Assembly: GCF_009601505.1 (NCBI RefSeq)
Contig: NZ_WITC01000136.1
Coordinates: forward strand, 1 to 64,000
From: Sinorhizobium terangae
GTDB lineage: Bacteria > Pseudomonadota > Alphaproteobacteria > Rhizobiales > Rhizobiaceae
DNA length: 64,000 bases
Direction: 5' to 3'
Under the pieces are notes generated by a model that was given only the letters and a program-made list of their open reading frames with translations, searched no databases and had not been told where the DNA came from. Within the stretch, counting starts at the first letter, position 1. Each line of letters starts with the position of its first letter. Below are positions 1-9,670 of this stretch, piece after piece. The position numbers and the translations under genes were made by a program.

Positions 1-159
1 AAGGATGCAAGCTCCCCACAATCAAGAAAAGATGTCGCGCTGCATGCTCCGCAACACGGCAACAAAGTAGGGTGTTCGAAATTCGCTTGACCCCGAGCAT
101 GCGATTAGACAACGGATTCGAACCCACAACACTGTGAATGCGGAATTCAGACAGGACTC

Positions 160-1221
160 CTAACCGGCAAGTGCAACGCCGTGCCTATCAAATGCGTGAA
201 TCTTGTCGCCCATTGGTTGCATTCCCACGACATCACCTGCGGCAAGGTTCGATTCGGTCGGGACGGCAAGTGTGATCGGATCGATCAAGCCTTCGGATTC
301 CACATAGGCATAGGTTTGCGCGCCAAGGCGTTCGATCAATTCCACCCGCCCGCGAATGCCGCCTTCTTCTGGCGGAAGAATCGTCAGGTGTTCCGGCCGA
401 ACACCCGCTGTGACCGTCCCTGCAGCGTTCCAGGCGCGCGCGCGCTCGATGCGCGTTCCATGCACTGTCAGATTTCCGCCGTCTACCGCAGCCGGCAGGA
501 AGTTCATAGACGGGGCGCCGATAAACCCGGCGACGAAAGTGTTCGCCGGACGCTCATAGAGTTCCATAGGGGCGCCGACTTGCTCGATCTTGCCCTTGTT
601 GAAGACGACAATACGGTCCGCGAGCGTCATGGCCTCCGTCTGATCGTGCGTCACATAGATCATCGTGGCACCGAGGCGTGCGTGAAGGCGTGCGATCTCT
701 AGTCGCATCTGTACGCGAAGCCCCGCATCGAGGTTTGACAGCGGCTCGTCAAACAGGAAAATCTTCGGCTGTCGGATGATAGCGCGACCGATGGCGACGC
801 GCTGTCGCTGGCCACCCGAGAGTTCACGGGGAAATCGTTCGAGAAGGGGACCGATCTGCAACGTGGTCGCGACGTCACCCACCCGACGGGAAATCTCCTC
901 CTTTGCCAGACCAGAGAGCTTCAGGCCGAAACCGATGTTTTCCGCGACTGTCATGTGCGGGAAAAGGGCATAGGACTGGAAGACCATGGCAATCTCGCGC
1001 TTGGCCGGCGCAGTCGTGGTCACGTCGCGCCCGGCGATGCCGATCGTGCCGTCCGTCACGTCCTCGAGGCCGGCAATCATTCGCAGCATTGTCGACTTGC
1101 CGCAGCCCGAGGGGCCGACGAAGACGACGAATTCTCCTTCCGCGACATCTAGATCGACCCCGCGGATTACCTCCAGCGCTCCATAGGATTTGCGAATCGA
1201 GCGAAGTGCAAGCTGTGTCAT
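160..1221 (-). CDS. Sugar ABC importer, ATP-binding subunit (MalK/UgpC type)
   Basis: ATPase of a carbohydrate ABC importer (CUT1 class) that powers the two permeases encoded just upstream. Walker [10 protein letters not shown] is at residues 36-44, followed by the signature [14 protein letters not shown], Walker [14 protein letters not shown] and H-loop [14 protein letters not shown]; the last ~110 residues form the TOBE regulatory domain. 353 aa is normal for the family. The frame stays open upstream for about 140 codons, but that part only mirrors the permease gene; the ATG at 1221 lies 2 bases after the permease stop. It is the last gene of a four-gene operon divergent from a sugar-acid catabolic operon, so the substrate is probably what that operon degrades. 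The exact substrate cannot be read from sequence. Confidence 0.93.
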   Translation of the reverse strand: MTQLALRSIRKSYGALEVIRGVDLDVAEGEFVVFVGPSGCGKSTMLRMIAGLEDVTDGTIGIAGRDVTTTAPAKREIAMVFQSYALFPHMTVAENIGFGLKLSGLAKEEISRRVGDVATTLQIGPLLERFPRELSGGQRQRVAIGRAIIRQPKIFLFDEPLSNLDAGLRVQMRLEIARLHARLGATMIYVTHDQTEAMTLADRIVVFNKGKIEQVGAPMELYERPANTFVAGFIGAPSMNFLPAAVDGGNLTVHGTRIERARAWNAAGTVTAGVRPEHLTILPPEEGGIRGRVELIERLGAQTYAYVESEGLIDPITLAVPTESNLAAGDVVGMQPMGDKIHAFDRHGVALAG

Positions 1222-1223
1222 GA

Positions 1224-2072
1224 TCAACCCTTTACCGCGCCCATGGTCATGCCCTTGATGAAGTAGCGCTGGAAAAACAGAAAGACGAAAAGCGTGGGGA
1301 GGCTGGCGACGAGCGAGAGTGCGCCCTGCACGCCCCAGGCGACGGAATACTGCCCTTTGAGATTGACGATGCCGATCATGATCGTCCGCTTGTCGTCGGA
1401 CTGAGTAAAGATCAGCGGCCAGAGGAAATCGTTCCAAATCCAAGTGAACTGCAGCGTCGCCAATACCGCAAGCGCCGGCAGGCTGAGCGGCAGCACGACA
1501 CGGGTCAGCACCTGCCACTCGCTTGCGCCTTCCAAGATCGCTGCCTCGCGCAAGGCCGTCGGAACGGTGGCGAAGAAGTTGCGCATCAGAAGAGTGCAGA
1601 TCGGAATTCCGAGCGCGGTATGAACGATGAAGACCGGCCATAGCGTATCGATCAGACCCATTCTGTTGAATAGGCGGAAAAGCGGAACCAGAATAACTTG
1701 TGGTGGGAAGAACATGCCCGCCACAAGGACGAGGAACAGCATGTTGGAGCCGCGAAACGGCAGCTTGGCGAAAACATAGCCGGCCAGCACGCCGAGCGCC
1801 GTCGACGCCAGCGTACCGGGGACCGTGACCAGCAGCGTATTGAGGAAGTAGCGATGCACGGCGGGGTTCGCCAGCACCTCGATGAAGTTGCCGAGGTAAA
1901 ATGCCGACGGAAACGACCAGAGACTGCCGAGCGCGATCTCGCGCGTTGTCTTAACCGAGGCGAGCAGCACGCCGACCGTGGGCAGCAGGAAGAGAATTGC
2001 AAGCGCAAGCAGCATGGCGAAGATCGCCCCGCGCCACGGGTTGAAACGGCGGACGACGGAAGGATTAGCCAT
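1224..2072 (-). CDS. Sugar ABC importer, inner-membrane permease (MalG type)
   Basis: Transmembrane subunit of the importer, 282 aa with six hydrophobic segments starting around residue 15. The cytoplasmic coupling motif EAA---G is visible as [19 protein letters not shown], the helix that docks on the ATPase. The sequence ends in the GMTMGAVKG-type tail common in MalG-class permeases. Its start overlaps the preceding permease gene by 8 bases and its stop is 2 bases from the ATPase start, indicating translational coupling. Substrate unknown; the family transports mono- and oligosaccharides or polyols. Confidence 0.92.
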   Translation of the reverse strand: MANPSVVRRFNPWRGAIFAMLLALAILFLLPTVGVLLASVKTTREIALGSLWSFPSAFYLGNFIEVLANPAVHRYFLNTLLVTVPGTLASTALGVLAGYVFAKLPFRGSNMLFLVLVAGMFFPPQVILVPLFRLFNRMGLIDTLWPVFIVHTALGIPICTLLMRNFFATVPTALREAAILEGASEWQVLTRVVLPLSLPALAVLATLQFTWIWNDFLWPLIFTQSDDKRTIMIGIVNLKGQYSVAWGVQGALSLVASLPTLFVFLFFQRYFIKGMTMGAVKG

Positions 2073-2946
2073 AGATCCGGTCCACCTTCTTGAGTTGGCG
2101 GAAATAGATGCCGATGATCATGAGGGCAATCAGGAACAGCACGACGGAAATGGCACTGCCGTATCCCATCAGATATTTGCGGAAAGACTCGTTGTACATG
2201 TGCATGGCTAGGGTATCGGAACTGTTGAACGGTCCGCCGCCGGTCATGATGTAAAGGATATCAAAGCCCTTGAGCGAATTGATCACCGAAAGAGCGATGA
2301 CGACGACGGTGGACGGAGTGAGCAGCGGCAGGACGACGAAGACGATACGCTGCCAAAGCTTCGCGCCCTCAATTTCACAGACTTCCAGGAGATCTTCGGG
2401 AATCGCCGTCAGGCCGGCAAGGTAGATCACCATGGAAAGGCCGGTCTGTTGCCAAGACCAGGCGAGGATGACCGATCCGAGCGCCGTATCGGGCTTGGCA
2501 AGCCAGGCATAGCGCATCTTCTCCCCGGTGATATTGGAGAGCACCGTGTTGAGCAGGCCCCAGTCGGGCTGATAGATCCATATCCAGATCTGGCCGACGA
2601 TAACGGCCGAAAGGCAGATCGGCAGGTAGAAGACCGTCTTGAAGGCGCGCCCGCCTGGAACTTTTCCGTCGAGCAGAAGCGCGAGCCCGAGCCCGAACAA
2701 TGTCGGCACCACGATCGCCGCGACCATCCAGATCGTTGTATTGATCGCCGCGCTCATGAACAGCTTATCGGTGAAGATCTTGGCGAAGTTGTCGAGGCCC
2801 ACGAAGTCGTAGTCGGAGCCGAAGCCGTTCCAGTTGGTCAAACTGTAGATGAACGAGCTGAACAGCGGCCAGATCACGAAGACGGCAAAGACGGACAATG
2901 GCGGTGCCAGCAGCGCGATGCGCCAGACGGTATTTTGCCGCTCCAT
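2065..2946 (-). CDS. Sugar ABC importer, inner-membrane permease (MalF type)
   Basis: First permease of the importer, 293 aa, beginning MERQNTVWRIALLAPPLSVF with the typical short cytoplasmic N-terminus and then a membrane helix. Six membrane segments are visible; the coupling loop reads LLEVCEIEGAKLWQRIVFVV. It lies between the binding-protein gene (62-base gap) and the MalG-type gene (8-base overlap). CUT1 permeases of this size lack the large periplasmic loop of enteric MalF, as seen here. Confidence 0.92.
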   Translation of the reverse strand: MERQNTVWRIALLAPPLSVFAVFVIWPLFSSFIYSLTNWNGFGSDYDFVGLDNFAKIFTDKLFMSAAINTTIWMVAAIVVPTLFGLGLALLLDGKVPGGRAFKTVFYLPICLSAVIVGQIWIWIYQPDWGLLNTVLSNITGEKMRYAWLAKPDTALGSVILAWSWQQTGLSMVIYLAGLTAIPEDLLEVCEIEGAKLWQRIVFVVLPLLTPSTVVVIALSVINSLKGFDILYIMTGGGPFNSSDTLAMHMYNESFRKYLMGYGSAISVVLFLIALMIIGIYFRQLKKVDRIYG

Positions 2947-3008
2947 CGGTATCCTTTCCGGGAAATCGCGACCCGCCCGGGGCCGCGATCCTCATTCCTG
3001 TTATTCGT

Positions 3009-4280
3009 CTATTGCTTGAACGCCGTCTTGGCATCCACGGCCACGGCCTTCAGGATTTCGTCCAGCTTGGACGGATCGTCGATGAAGCGCGTGAACATGG
3101 AAAGGCCCACTTCGGCAACGGGCGGCGTGGTGGCAAGGTCGTAGTTGAAGGCGAAGGCTTCCGCTTCGGCAACCGTCTTGGCGGCACCCTGCATGACGCT
3201 GTTATAGGTCTTCGGGTCAACATTGACATTGGCGGAAAGTGCGCCCTGCGCTTCAGCCCATTTCGCCTGGACATCGGCGTTCGACATCATGAAAGCGAGG
3301 AACTTCTCCGCTCCCTCCGGATTGGCCGCGTTGGCGGAAATCACCAGACCGTCGACCGGCCCGACCGCTGCGTTCGGAACACCGTCCTTGATCTCCGGGA
3401 AGGGGAAAAAGTCGTAGTCCTCGCCGGGGACAAGGCCGACGCCGTTCCAATAGCCGGTGATCCATGTGCCCATCAGGGTCATCGCCGCATCGCCGCGGGC
3501 CACCTTGTCGGCGGCGTCCGTCCAGTCGTCGGCATTGGCGTTTTCCACGAAGAAACCCTGGTCGAGAAGGTCCTTCCAGAGAGACATGGCAGCGACGACT
3601 TCCGGGTCGTCATAGGACGCTTCACCCTTCATCAGCTTGGCGCGGTAGTCGGGACCGGCGGTGCGTAGCAGCAGGTAATCGAACCAGAACTGCGCCGGCC
3701 AGCGGTTCTTGGAACCGAGCGCGACGGGGGCAACGCCCTTTTTCTTCAGGGTCTTGCAGAGCGCGATGAACTCGTCCCAGGTCGCCGGAGGCGCCGCCAT
3801 GCCTGCATCGGCAAGCACCTTCTTGTTATAGAACAGGCCGGCGTAGTGATAGTTGAACGGCACGAGGAAGCGCTTGCCGTCATAGAGCGTCGCGCTGTCG
3901 GCGATGGGCTTGGCGACGACGCTGTCGAGCTTCTCGCTCGCCCACATGTTGTCGATCGGGCGCAAGCTGCTGGACTTGACGATGAAATCGACGCGCGCGC
4001 CGGCCCAGTAGCTGAAGACATCAGGGAGGCTGTGGCCTGCCGCCCGCACGAGAATGTCGGTCTTGAAGTCCTCGTGGCCGACCGGGCTTTCCTTCATCTT
4101 GACGCCGGTCGCCTGCTCGAACTTCTCGACCTGCTCGTTGAAGGCCTTCAACCCGAGTTCGCCCGTGAAATAGTGGCTGATCGTGACGTCGCCCGACTGG
4201 GCGAAGGTGGGGTTAGCCCCTCCCGCCGCCGACGCCAGGAGCGCTGCAAGCATGAGCGAGCGCCGTGTGATGGAAAACAT
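3009..4280 (-). CDS. Sugar ABC importer, periplasmic binding protein
   Basis: Extracytoplasmic solute-binding protein (family 1), 423 aa. An N-terminal signal peptide (Arg-Arg, hydrophobic stretch, cleavage near ANPTFA-QS) precedes a mature protein with the usual DVFSYWAG and GTWITGYWNG elements of sugar binders. A good ribosome site GGGAGG lies 6 bases before the ATG at 4280. It is the first gene of the operon and faces the IclR regulator across a 216-base divergent promoter region. The ligand is probably a sugar or sugar acid handled by the divergent operon; this is inference from context. Confidence 0.92.
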   Translation of the reverse strand: MFSITRRSLMLAALLASAAGGANPTFAQSGDVTISHYFTGELGLKAFNEQVEKFEQATGVKMKESPVGHEDFKTDILVRAAGHSLPDVFSYWAGARVDFIVKSSSLRPIDNMWASEKLDSVVAKPIADSATLYDGKRFLVPFNYHYAGLFYNKKVLADAGMAAPPATWDEFIALCKTLKKKGVAPVALGSKNRWPAQFWFDYLLLRTAGPDYRAKLMKGEASYDDPEVVAAMSLWKDLLDQGFFVENANADDWTDAADKVARGDAAMTLMGTWITGYWNGVGLVPGEDYDFFPFPEIKDGVPNAAVGPVDGLVISANAANPEGAEKFLAFMMSNADVQAKWAEAQGALSANVNVDPKTYNSVMQGAAKTVAEAEAFAFNYDLATTPPVAEVGLSMFTRFIDDPSKLDEILKAVAVDAKTAFKQ

Positions 4281-4338
4281 AGGAACCTCCCGTAAAGTTT
4301 TCGATTGTTAAACTTCCTGCCTCACACACTCAGAATTC

Positions 4339-4435
4339 GGCAAATTTGTTGCCCCTGTCAACACAAAAGTATTGCATTTTGAAACAAAACCGGCAACTTG
4401 TTCCCATGTCGGGCGACGTCACCGATTTTGTTGCC
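4339..4435. promoter_or_regulatory. Divergent promoter region with candidate IclR operators
   Basis: Between the binding-protein gene and the IclR gene the sequence holds GGCAA-N5-TTGCC (4339-4353), a perfect small palindrome TTTTGAAACAAAA (4377-4389), GGCAA again at 4392-4396 and TTTTGTTGCC at 4426-4435. IclR-family proteins bind short dyads of this kind as dimers of dimers. Assignment to the neighbouring IclR protein is inferred from position. Confidence 0.5.
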
Positions 4436-4496
4436 ATATGCTGTACTTGAGTTTAGCATGGCGCAAATGAACGGCACCCCGAAGGAGTTTACACCG

Positions 4497-5255
4497 ATGC
4501 GCCTTTTGCAATCTCTCACGCGCGGCCTAGAGGCCCTCGACTTTCTTGCGGCAAGCCGTGAGCCGGCCCGGTTGACCGACGTCGCCGAGGCACTGGGCGT
4601 GGATAAGTCCAATGCGTCGCATCTGATGAAGACACTGGTCGCCGCCGGCTACGCGACCCAGGATTCGGCCCGCCGCTACCAGCCGACCGACAAGATCGCG
4701 CGACATACGGCAAGCAGCCATTCGTTGATCGACATCGTCTCGGTGAAGGAAGCCTGGCGCCCGGTGCTCGAACGACTCGTCGCCGAGACCGGCGAATGCG
4801 CCCACATGGCCGTGCTGGTCGGTAGCCGCGTCTGGTATATCGACAAGATCGATTCCTCGCTGCCGCTCAAGGTCGATCATCCGATCGGCGCCCTTGCGCC
4901 GCTCCATTGCACGGCGCTCGGCAAGGCGTTTCTTGCCTTTGGCGACGCCCAGCTCGAGGGCCCCTTCCCGTCCTTCACGGCGCGTACACTGACGACGCGC
5001 CGATCTCTCGACGACGAGATCGCGCGCACCCGTGCACGGGGCTATTCCATAGACAACGAGGAATTTGCGCCCGGCATCCGCTGCGTCGCCCGTCCCATCT
5101 ACGACGATCACAGCCACATGATCGCCGCCGTCGGCGTCTCCGGCCCCTCCGTCCGCGTGACCGACGAGCGCCTCGCCGAGCTCGGCCACATCGTCACATC
5201 CGCTTCCATACCTTCACCGCAGAAAGGCCCATCGCATGAGTACCAACCCGATTAG
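4497..5255 (+). CDS. IclR-family transcriptional regulator
   Basis: DNA-binding regulator with an N-terminal winged helix (LTDVAEALGVDKSNASHLMKTL is the recognition region) and a C-terminal IclR ligand domain (GECAHMAVL, HCTALGKAFLAF, GYSIDNEEFAPGIRCVA, VGVSGP). Two earlier in-frame ATGs exist (4398, 4458), but the ATG at 4497 has AAGGAG nine bases upstream, giving a 252-aa protein of usual family length. Its end overlaps the dehydrogenase gene by 20 bases, so it is the first gene of the catabolic operon and probably senses a pathway intermediate. It faces the ABC importer and is the likely regulator of both. Confidence 0.9.
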   Translation: MRLLQSLTRGLEALDFLAASREPARLTDVAEALGVDKSNASHLMKTLVAAGYATQDSARRYQPTDKIARHTASSHSLIDIVSVKEAWRPVLERLVAETGECAHMAVLVGSRVWYIDKIDSSLPLKVDHPIGALAPLHCTALGKAFLAFGDAQLEGPFPSFTARTLTTRRSLDDEIARTRARGYSIDNEEFAPGIRCVARPIYDDHSHMIAAVGVSGPSVRVTDERLAELGHIVTSASIPSPQKGPSHEYQPD

Positions 5256-6321
5256 GGTCGCCATTATCGGCACCGGTCGCATATCCGATCTTCACGCCAT
5301 CGAATATCTCAAGAACCCGGCAAGCCGTATCGTCGCACTGTGTGACCGGGACCCGGCACTGGCCGCGACCAAAGCAATGGAATGGGGAATAGAGGGCGTT
5401 GCGATCGAGACCGAGCTCGACGCTGTCCTCGCAAGGCCCGATGTCGATCTGGTGGAAATCCTCCTGCCGCATCACCTGCATCTTAGCGCCGCGCTCAAGG
5501 CGATGGACGCCGGCAAGATCGTCTCCCTGCAGAAGCCTATGTGCGTTTCGCTTGAGGAGGCGGACCAGCTCGTGGCAGCGGCCGAGGCCTATGACCGGCC
5601 AGTCAAGATCTTCGAGAACTTCATCTTCTATCCGCCGGTGCTCAAGGCGCGCGACCTGATCGACCAGGGCGCCATCGGAACGCCGCTCTCCATCCGCATC
5701 AAGTCCAATCCGGCGCGCAGCGCCACGGCCTGGAATGTGCCGGCCGCCGCGAATGCTTGGCGCCAGAAGCAGGATCAGTCCGGCGGCGGGCCACTGGTCT
5801 TCGACGATGGCCACCATAAATTTGCGCTGGCCTGGCACTTCATGGGTGAGCCGGACGAAGTCCACGCCTTCATCGGTGACACCGAAGGCCCCGGCGGCAT
5901 TCGCTTCGACGCCCAGTCGCAAATCTCTTTCCGCTTTCCCGGCAACCGCATCGGCAATCTCGAGATTGTCTATTCGCCGGAGATGGAACTGGCGACGCGA
6001 CACTATGCGCAGGACGACCGCGTGGAGATTACCGGCACCCAGGGCGTCATCTGGATCAACGGTGGCCACGGGCGGCTCGCTGACGTTCCGCCGGTCGTGG
6101 TTTACAGCGACGGCAGATTGAAGGAATTTCGCGACATTCCGACGGGTTGGGAGCAGAGCTTCGTCCTGTCGACCCGGCACTATATCGACGCAATCGGTAC
6201 CGGCGCCGCCCCCGTGCTGACGCCACGCCAGGCCCGCGAGATCCTGCGCTTCGCGCTCGCCGCAGACGAATCCGCACGTATCGGCCGCCCCGTGGACCTC
6301 AGGAGCGGGAGGTCCGCATGA
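5236..6321 (+). CDS. Gfo/Idh/MocA-family NAD(P)-dependent dehydrogenase
   Basis: Oxidoreductase of the glucose-fructose oxidoreductase/inositol dehydrogenase family, 361 aa. The Rossmann fold starts at VAIIGTGRISDLHA. The usual E-K-P motif reads QKPMC, keeping the catalytic-area lysine but with Gln for Glu. DDGHHKFALAWH carries the family histidine in the C-terminal substrate domain. Probably oxidises a cyclic polyol, aldose or lactone-forming sugar as the first step of the pathway. It overlaps the regulator upstream by 20 bases and shares ATGA with the ThDP-enzyme gene downstream. Confidence 0.88.
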   Translation: MSTNPIRVAIIGTGRISDLHAIEYLKNPASRIVALCDRDPALAATKAMEWGIEGVAIETELDAVLARPDVDLVEILLPHHLHLSAALKAMDAGKIVSLQKPMCVSLEEADQLVAAAEAYDRPVKIFENFIFYPPVLKARDLIDQGAIGTPLSIRIKSNPARSATAWNVPAAANAWRQKQDQSGGGPLVFDDGHHKFALAWHFMGEPDEVHAFIGDTEGPGGIRFDAQSQISFRFPGNRIGNLEIVYSPEMELATRHYAQDDRVEITGTQGVIWINGGHGRLADVPPVVVYSDGRLKEFRDIPTGWEQSFVLSTRHYIDAIGTGAAPVLTPRQAREILRFALAADESARIGRPVDLRSGRSA

Positions 6322-8210
6322 CGCTTCTCCCGTTTCCCAATGGCCCCACGCATACAGCCACCGACCGCGCCGCCTGGCTCAGCGCCGCTGGAGGACTGAA
6401 GGCCGCGCTAGATGCGGACCGCCTCAGCGCACCCGTGACGATACCGCTGGTCGAGGCGCTGGTTCTCGGCCTGATGCGACAGGGCGTGACCAAATATCTC
6501 GCGATCTTCGGCCATGGCAGCACCGCGCTCGCCGATGTGCTTGACGCTTATGAGGCCGAGGGTCTCGTGCGCTGCTGGCAGTTCCGCAACGAGGTGGAAA
6601 TGGCGCATGCCGGCACGGCACTCTCCTGGGTCTATGGCGAGGTCGGCGCCGTCGTCACATCGATCGGGCCGGGCGCCTTCCAGGCGATGGCGGCATCACT
6701 TGCCGCCGCCTCCAACGGCGTCGGCCTCTATCATCTCTACGGCGACGAGACGACACAGGGCGAAGGTTACAATATGCAGCAGGTACCGAAACCGGCACAG
6801 GGCGTCTTTTCCCAAATTACCTCCCTTATGGGAAGCGCCTATACGCTGCATACTCCGGGCGCGCTGCGGGATGGACTGCGCAAGGGCGCAACTTGCGTTT
6901 TCCACCCGTGGCGCCCCGGCCCCTTCTACATGAACCTGCCGCTCAACACGCAGCCCGCACCGGTAACGCTGCGCCTCGACGCCCTGCCCGACCGGCCGGT
7001 CTTCCCCGCGCTCGCACCGGCTGACGACGGCCCATTCCGGTTAGCAGCGAACGTTATCGGCTCAGCGTCGAAGGTGGCGATCAAGCTTGGCGGCGGCAGC
7101 CGCACCGCAGCCGAAAGCGTCCGGCGGCTGGCCGAGGCGGCTGGTGCGCTTGTCGTCTCCAGCCCCGGGGCCAGCGGCGTCATGCCGGCCGATCATCCGC
7201 AGAACATGTGTGTTGGCGGTTCCAAGGGCTCGATCAGCGGCAACTGGGCGATGGACGAGGCCGACCTCCTCATTGTCATCGGCAGCCGCGCCGTCTGCCA
7301 GGCGGATTGCTCGGGCATCGGCTGGCCCAACGTGCGTCATGTCGTCAATATCAATGCTGACCCAGTCGACGTGCAGCACTACAACAACACGATCGCACTG
7401 ACTGGCGATGCATCCGTCGTTGCCGGGCGGTTGGCCGCAATGCTGGCGGATAGACAGCCCGATCCGCGCAAAGCGGCTTGGCTGAAAGCCGGCACCGTCA
7501 AGCGAGCGGATTGGGACGATTTTCTTGCCCGCCAGGCATCCTCGCCGCCGGTTTTTGATCCTGTCTGGCAAAGACCGGTGCTGACCCAGCCTCGCGTCAT
7601 CCGGCTTGCCGCCGATTTCTGCCGCCGGCACGGCGCCCTGAAATTCTTCGATGCGGGTGACGTCCAGGCGAACGGTTTCCAGATCGTCGAGGACCAGGCA
7701 CCCTTCGAAACCTTCACCGAGACCGGCGCGTCCTACATGGGCTTTGCCGTCAGCGCGCTGCTTGCCGCCGGCATCGCCGACAAGGGACGCTACGGCATCG
7801 CCTTCACCGGCGACGGCTCCTTCATGATGAACCCGCAGGTGCTGATCGACGGTGTCGAACATGGCGTGCACGGCACGATCCTGCTCCTCGACAACCGCCG
7901 CATGGCCGCCATCAGCCATTTGCAGCACGCGCAATACGGCCGCGATTTCCGCACCAATGACGGCGTCGCCGTCGACTACGTGAAGCTGGCCGAGGCAGTG
8001 AGCGGCGTACGCGCTCTATCGGGCGGCGAGGACGAAGAGAGCCTGACAGCCGCCCTCGAGGAGGCGCGAGCCTGGCCGGGCCTCAGCCTTGTCCACGTTC
8101 CCGTCTATTTCGGCGAGGACCCCGCCGTCGGCCTCGGCGCCTATGGCCAGTGGAACGTGGGCAACTGGGTCGACGACGTCCAGCGGCAATATGCCCGCAC
8201 CTTGATCTGA
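6318..8210 (+). CDS. ThDP-dependent enzyme, IolD/acetolactate-synthase-like
   Basis: Thiamine-diphosphate enzyme of 630 aa in the acetolactate synthase superfamily. The Pyr domain has YLAIFGHGSTALADVL and the cofactor-activating Glu in NEVEMAHAG; SIGPGAFQAM follows. The C-terminal PP domain has the ThDP motif FTGDGSFMMNPQ ending in LLLDNRR. The FGHG and SIGPGA elements and the length recall IolD (trihydroxycyclohexanedione hydrolase of inositol catabolism) rather than IlvB, but similarity looks partial. The ATG at 6318 overlaps the dehydrogenase stop by 4 bases. In this operon it could hydrolyse a cyclic dione or decarboxylate/cleave a 2-keto sugar acid; the reaction is not decided by sequence. 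Confidence 0.82.
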   Translation: MTLLPFPNGPTHTATDRAAWLSAAGGLKAALDADRLSAPVTIPLVEALVLGLMRQGVTKYLAIFGHGSTALADVLDAYEAEGLVRCWQFRNEVEMAHAGTALSWVYGEVGAVVTSIGPGAFQAMAASLAAASNGVGLYHLYGDETTQGEGYNMQQVPKPAQGVFSQITSLMGSAYTLHTPGALRDGLRKGATCVFHPWRPGPFYMNLPLNTQPAPVTLRLDALPDRPVFPALAPADDGPFRLAANVIGSASKVAIKLGGGSRTAAESVRRLAEAAGALVVSSPGASGVMPADHPQNMCVGGSKGSISGNWAMDEADLLIVIGSRAVCQADCSGIGWPNVRHVVNINADPVDVQHYNNTIALTGDASVVAGRLAAMLADRQPDPRKAAWLKAGTVKRADWDDFLARQASSPPVFDPVWQRPVLTQPRVIRLAADFCRRHGALKFFDAGDVQANGFQIVEDQAPFETFTETGASYMGFAVSALLAAGIADKGRYGIAFTGDGSFMMNPQVLIDGVEHGVHGTILLLDNRRMAAISHLQHAQYGRDFRTNDGVAVDYVKLAEAVSGVRALSGGEDEESLTAALEEARAWPGLSLVHVPVYFGEDPAVGLGAYGQWNVGNWVDDVQRQYARTLI

Positions 8211-8220
8211 GAGAACGACC

Positions 8221-9660
8221 ATGTATGAACAATTCGGACTGCTGATAGACGGTCAGTGGCGTGCCTCGCGCAGCGGGCAGACCCGACCCGTCATCGATCC
8301 TGTCGATGAAGAGATCATCGGCCATCTTCCCTCGGCCGACGCCACGGATCTCGACGAGGTTCTGAGCGTCCTCTCCCGCGAGGCCCCGCGCTGGGGCAAG
8401 GTTCCCGGCTGGGAACGGAGCGCCATCCTCCGTCGCATCGCCGGGGAAATGCGTAGCCTCTCGGACCGTGCAGCGCGCGACATGTCCGCCGAAACGGGCA
8501 AGCCCATTACGGAAGCCACAGGTGAATGGAACGCCGCCATCGATCAGTTTGATTGGTATGCCGACGAGGCGCGGCGCATCTTCGGCCACGTTCTCGGCGG
8601 GCGCGACCCGAACGTGCGTCTCGACGTCCGGTTCGATCCGGTCGGCCCGGTGGCCGCCTTCACCGCCTGGAACTTCCCGGCGCTGCTTCCAGCCCGCAAG
8701 ATCGCCGCCTCGCTTGCCGCCGGCTGCCCCATCGTCATCAAGCCCTCGGAGGAAGCGCCGTCGAGCACGCTGCACATCGCGGCAGCCGCCATGAGGGCTG
8801 GCCTGCCCGCCGGCGTGCTGAATGTGGTCAGCGGCAACTCTTCCGATGTATCGACCCACCTGATCGCCTCGCCGACGATCAGGAAGGTCTCGCTCACCGG
8901 CTCCGTCGCGGTCGGGAAGCTGATCCTCAGGCAATGCGCCGACACCGTGAAGAAGGTGTCGATGGAGCTGGGTGGCCATGCGCCGGTTCTCGTGCTGGAA
9001 GATGCCGATCCGGTTGCTGCCGCCACCGCCTGTGCCCGCGCCAAGTTCCGCAATGCCGGTCAGGTCTGTATCTCGCCAAGCCGCTTCTATGTCCACGACT
9101 CCATTTACGAGCCCTTCGCGCGTACGATGGCCGACGTCGCCAACGGCCTCAAAATCGGCCGCGGCAGCGACGACGGCGTGGAAATGGGCCCGATGGCCAA
9201 CGCCCGCGGCCGCGAGCGTATCGTCAGCATGGTCTCCGATGCCCTGGCCAAGAGCGCGACGCTGCTTGCAGGCGGCGAAATCCCGGCTGACCGCAATCGC
9301 GGCTTCTTCTATCGTCCGACGGTTCTCGGCGACGTTCCGGACGATGCACTTATCATGTCGGAGGAGCCGTTCGGCCCCGTCGCCCCGATCGCGCGCTTCT
9401 CCGACTTTGACGATGCCGTGAAGCGCGCCAACGACGTGCCCTTCGGCCTTGCGGGCTACGTCTTCTCGCGTTCGCTCGAGCGCGCGAACAGGGCGGCGGA
9501 AGCGCTCGAAGTCGGCATGGTTGGCGTCAACGACATGCTGCTTGCCGCAGCCGAGATCCCCTTCGGCGGGATCAAGGAAAGCGGCATGGGCCGTGAGGGA
9601 GGCCGGCTCGGAATCTTCGACTATCTCGAAGCCAAATACATCAAGATGCGGGTCGCGTGA
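8221..9660 (+). CDS. NAD(P)-dependent aldehyde dehydrogenase
   Basis: Aldehyde dehydrogenase of 479 aa, the normal length for the succinate-semialdehyde/2-oxoglutarate-semialdehyde type. Visible motifs are TAWNFPALLPARKIA, KPSEEAPSS, the nucleotide-loop SLTGSVAVGK, the general-base Glu in MELGGHAPVLV and the nucleophilic Cys in RNAGQVCISPSRF, followed by EEPFGPVAPI. It starts 10 bases after the ThDP-enzyme gene and ends 10 bases before the dehydratase gene. It probably oxidises the semialdehyde made in this pathway to a carboxylic acid. Confidence 0.92.
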   Translation: MYEQFGLLIDGQWRASRSGQTRPVIDPVDEEIIGHLPSADATDLDEVLSVLSREAPRWGKVPGWERSAILRRIAGEMRSLSDRAARDMSAETGKPITEATGEWNAAIDQFDWYADEARRIFGHVLGGRDPNVRLDVRFDPVGPVAAFTAWNFPALLPARKIAASLAAGCPIVIKPSEEAPSSTLHIAAAAMRAGLPAGVLNVVSGNSSDVSTHLIASPTIRKVSLTGSVAVGKLILRQCADTVKKVSMELGGHAPVLVLEDADPVAAATACARAKFRNAGQVCISPSRFYVHDSIYEPFARTMADVANGLKIGRGSDDGVEMGPMANARGRERIVSMVSDALAKSATLLAGGEIPADRNRGFFYRPTVLGDVPDDALIMSEEPFGPVAPIARFSDFDDAVKRANDVPFGLAGYVFSRSLERANRAAEALEVGMVGVNDMLLAAAEIPFGGIKESGMGREGGRLGIFDYLEAKYIKMRVA

Positions 9661-9670
9661 GGAAGAAAAC

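Noticed and set aside
114-127. GGATTCGAACCCAC resembling the T-arm of a tRNA on the minus strand
   Set aside because: The flanking bases do not form the T stem and no acceptor or anticodon arm can be built around it.
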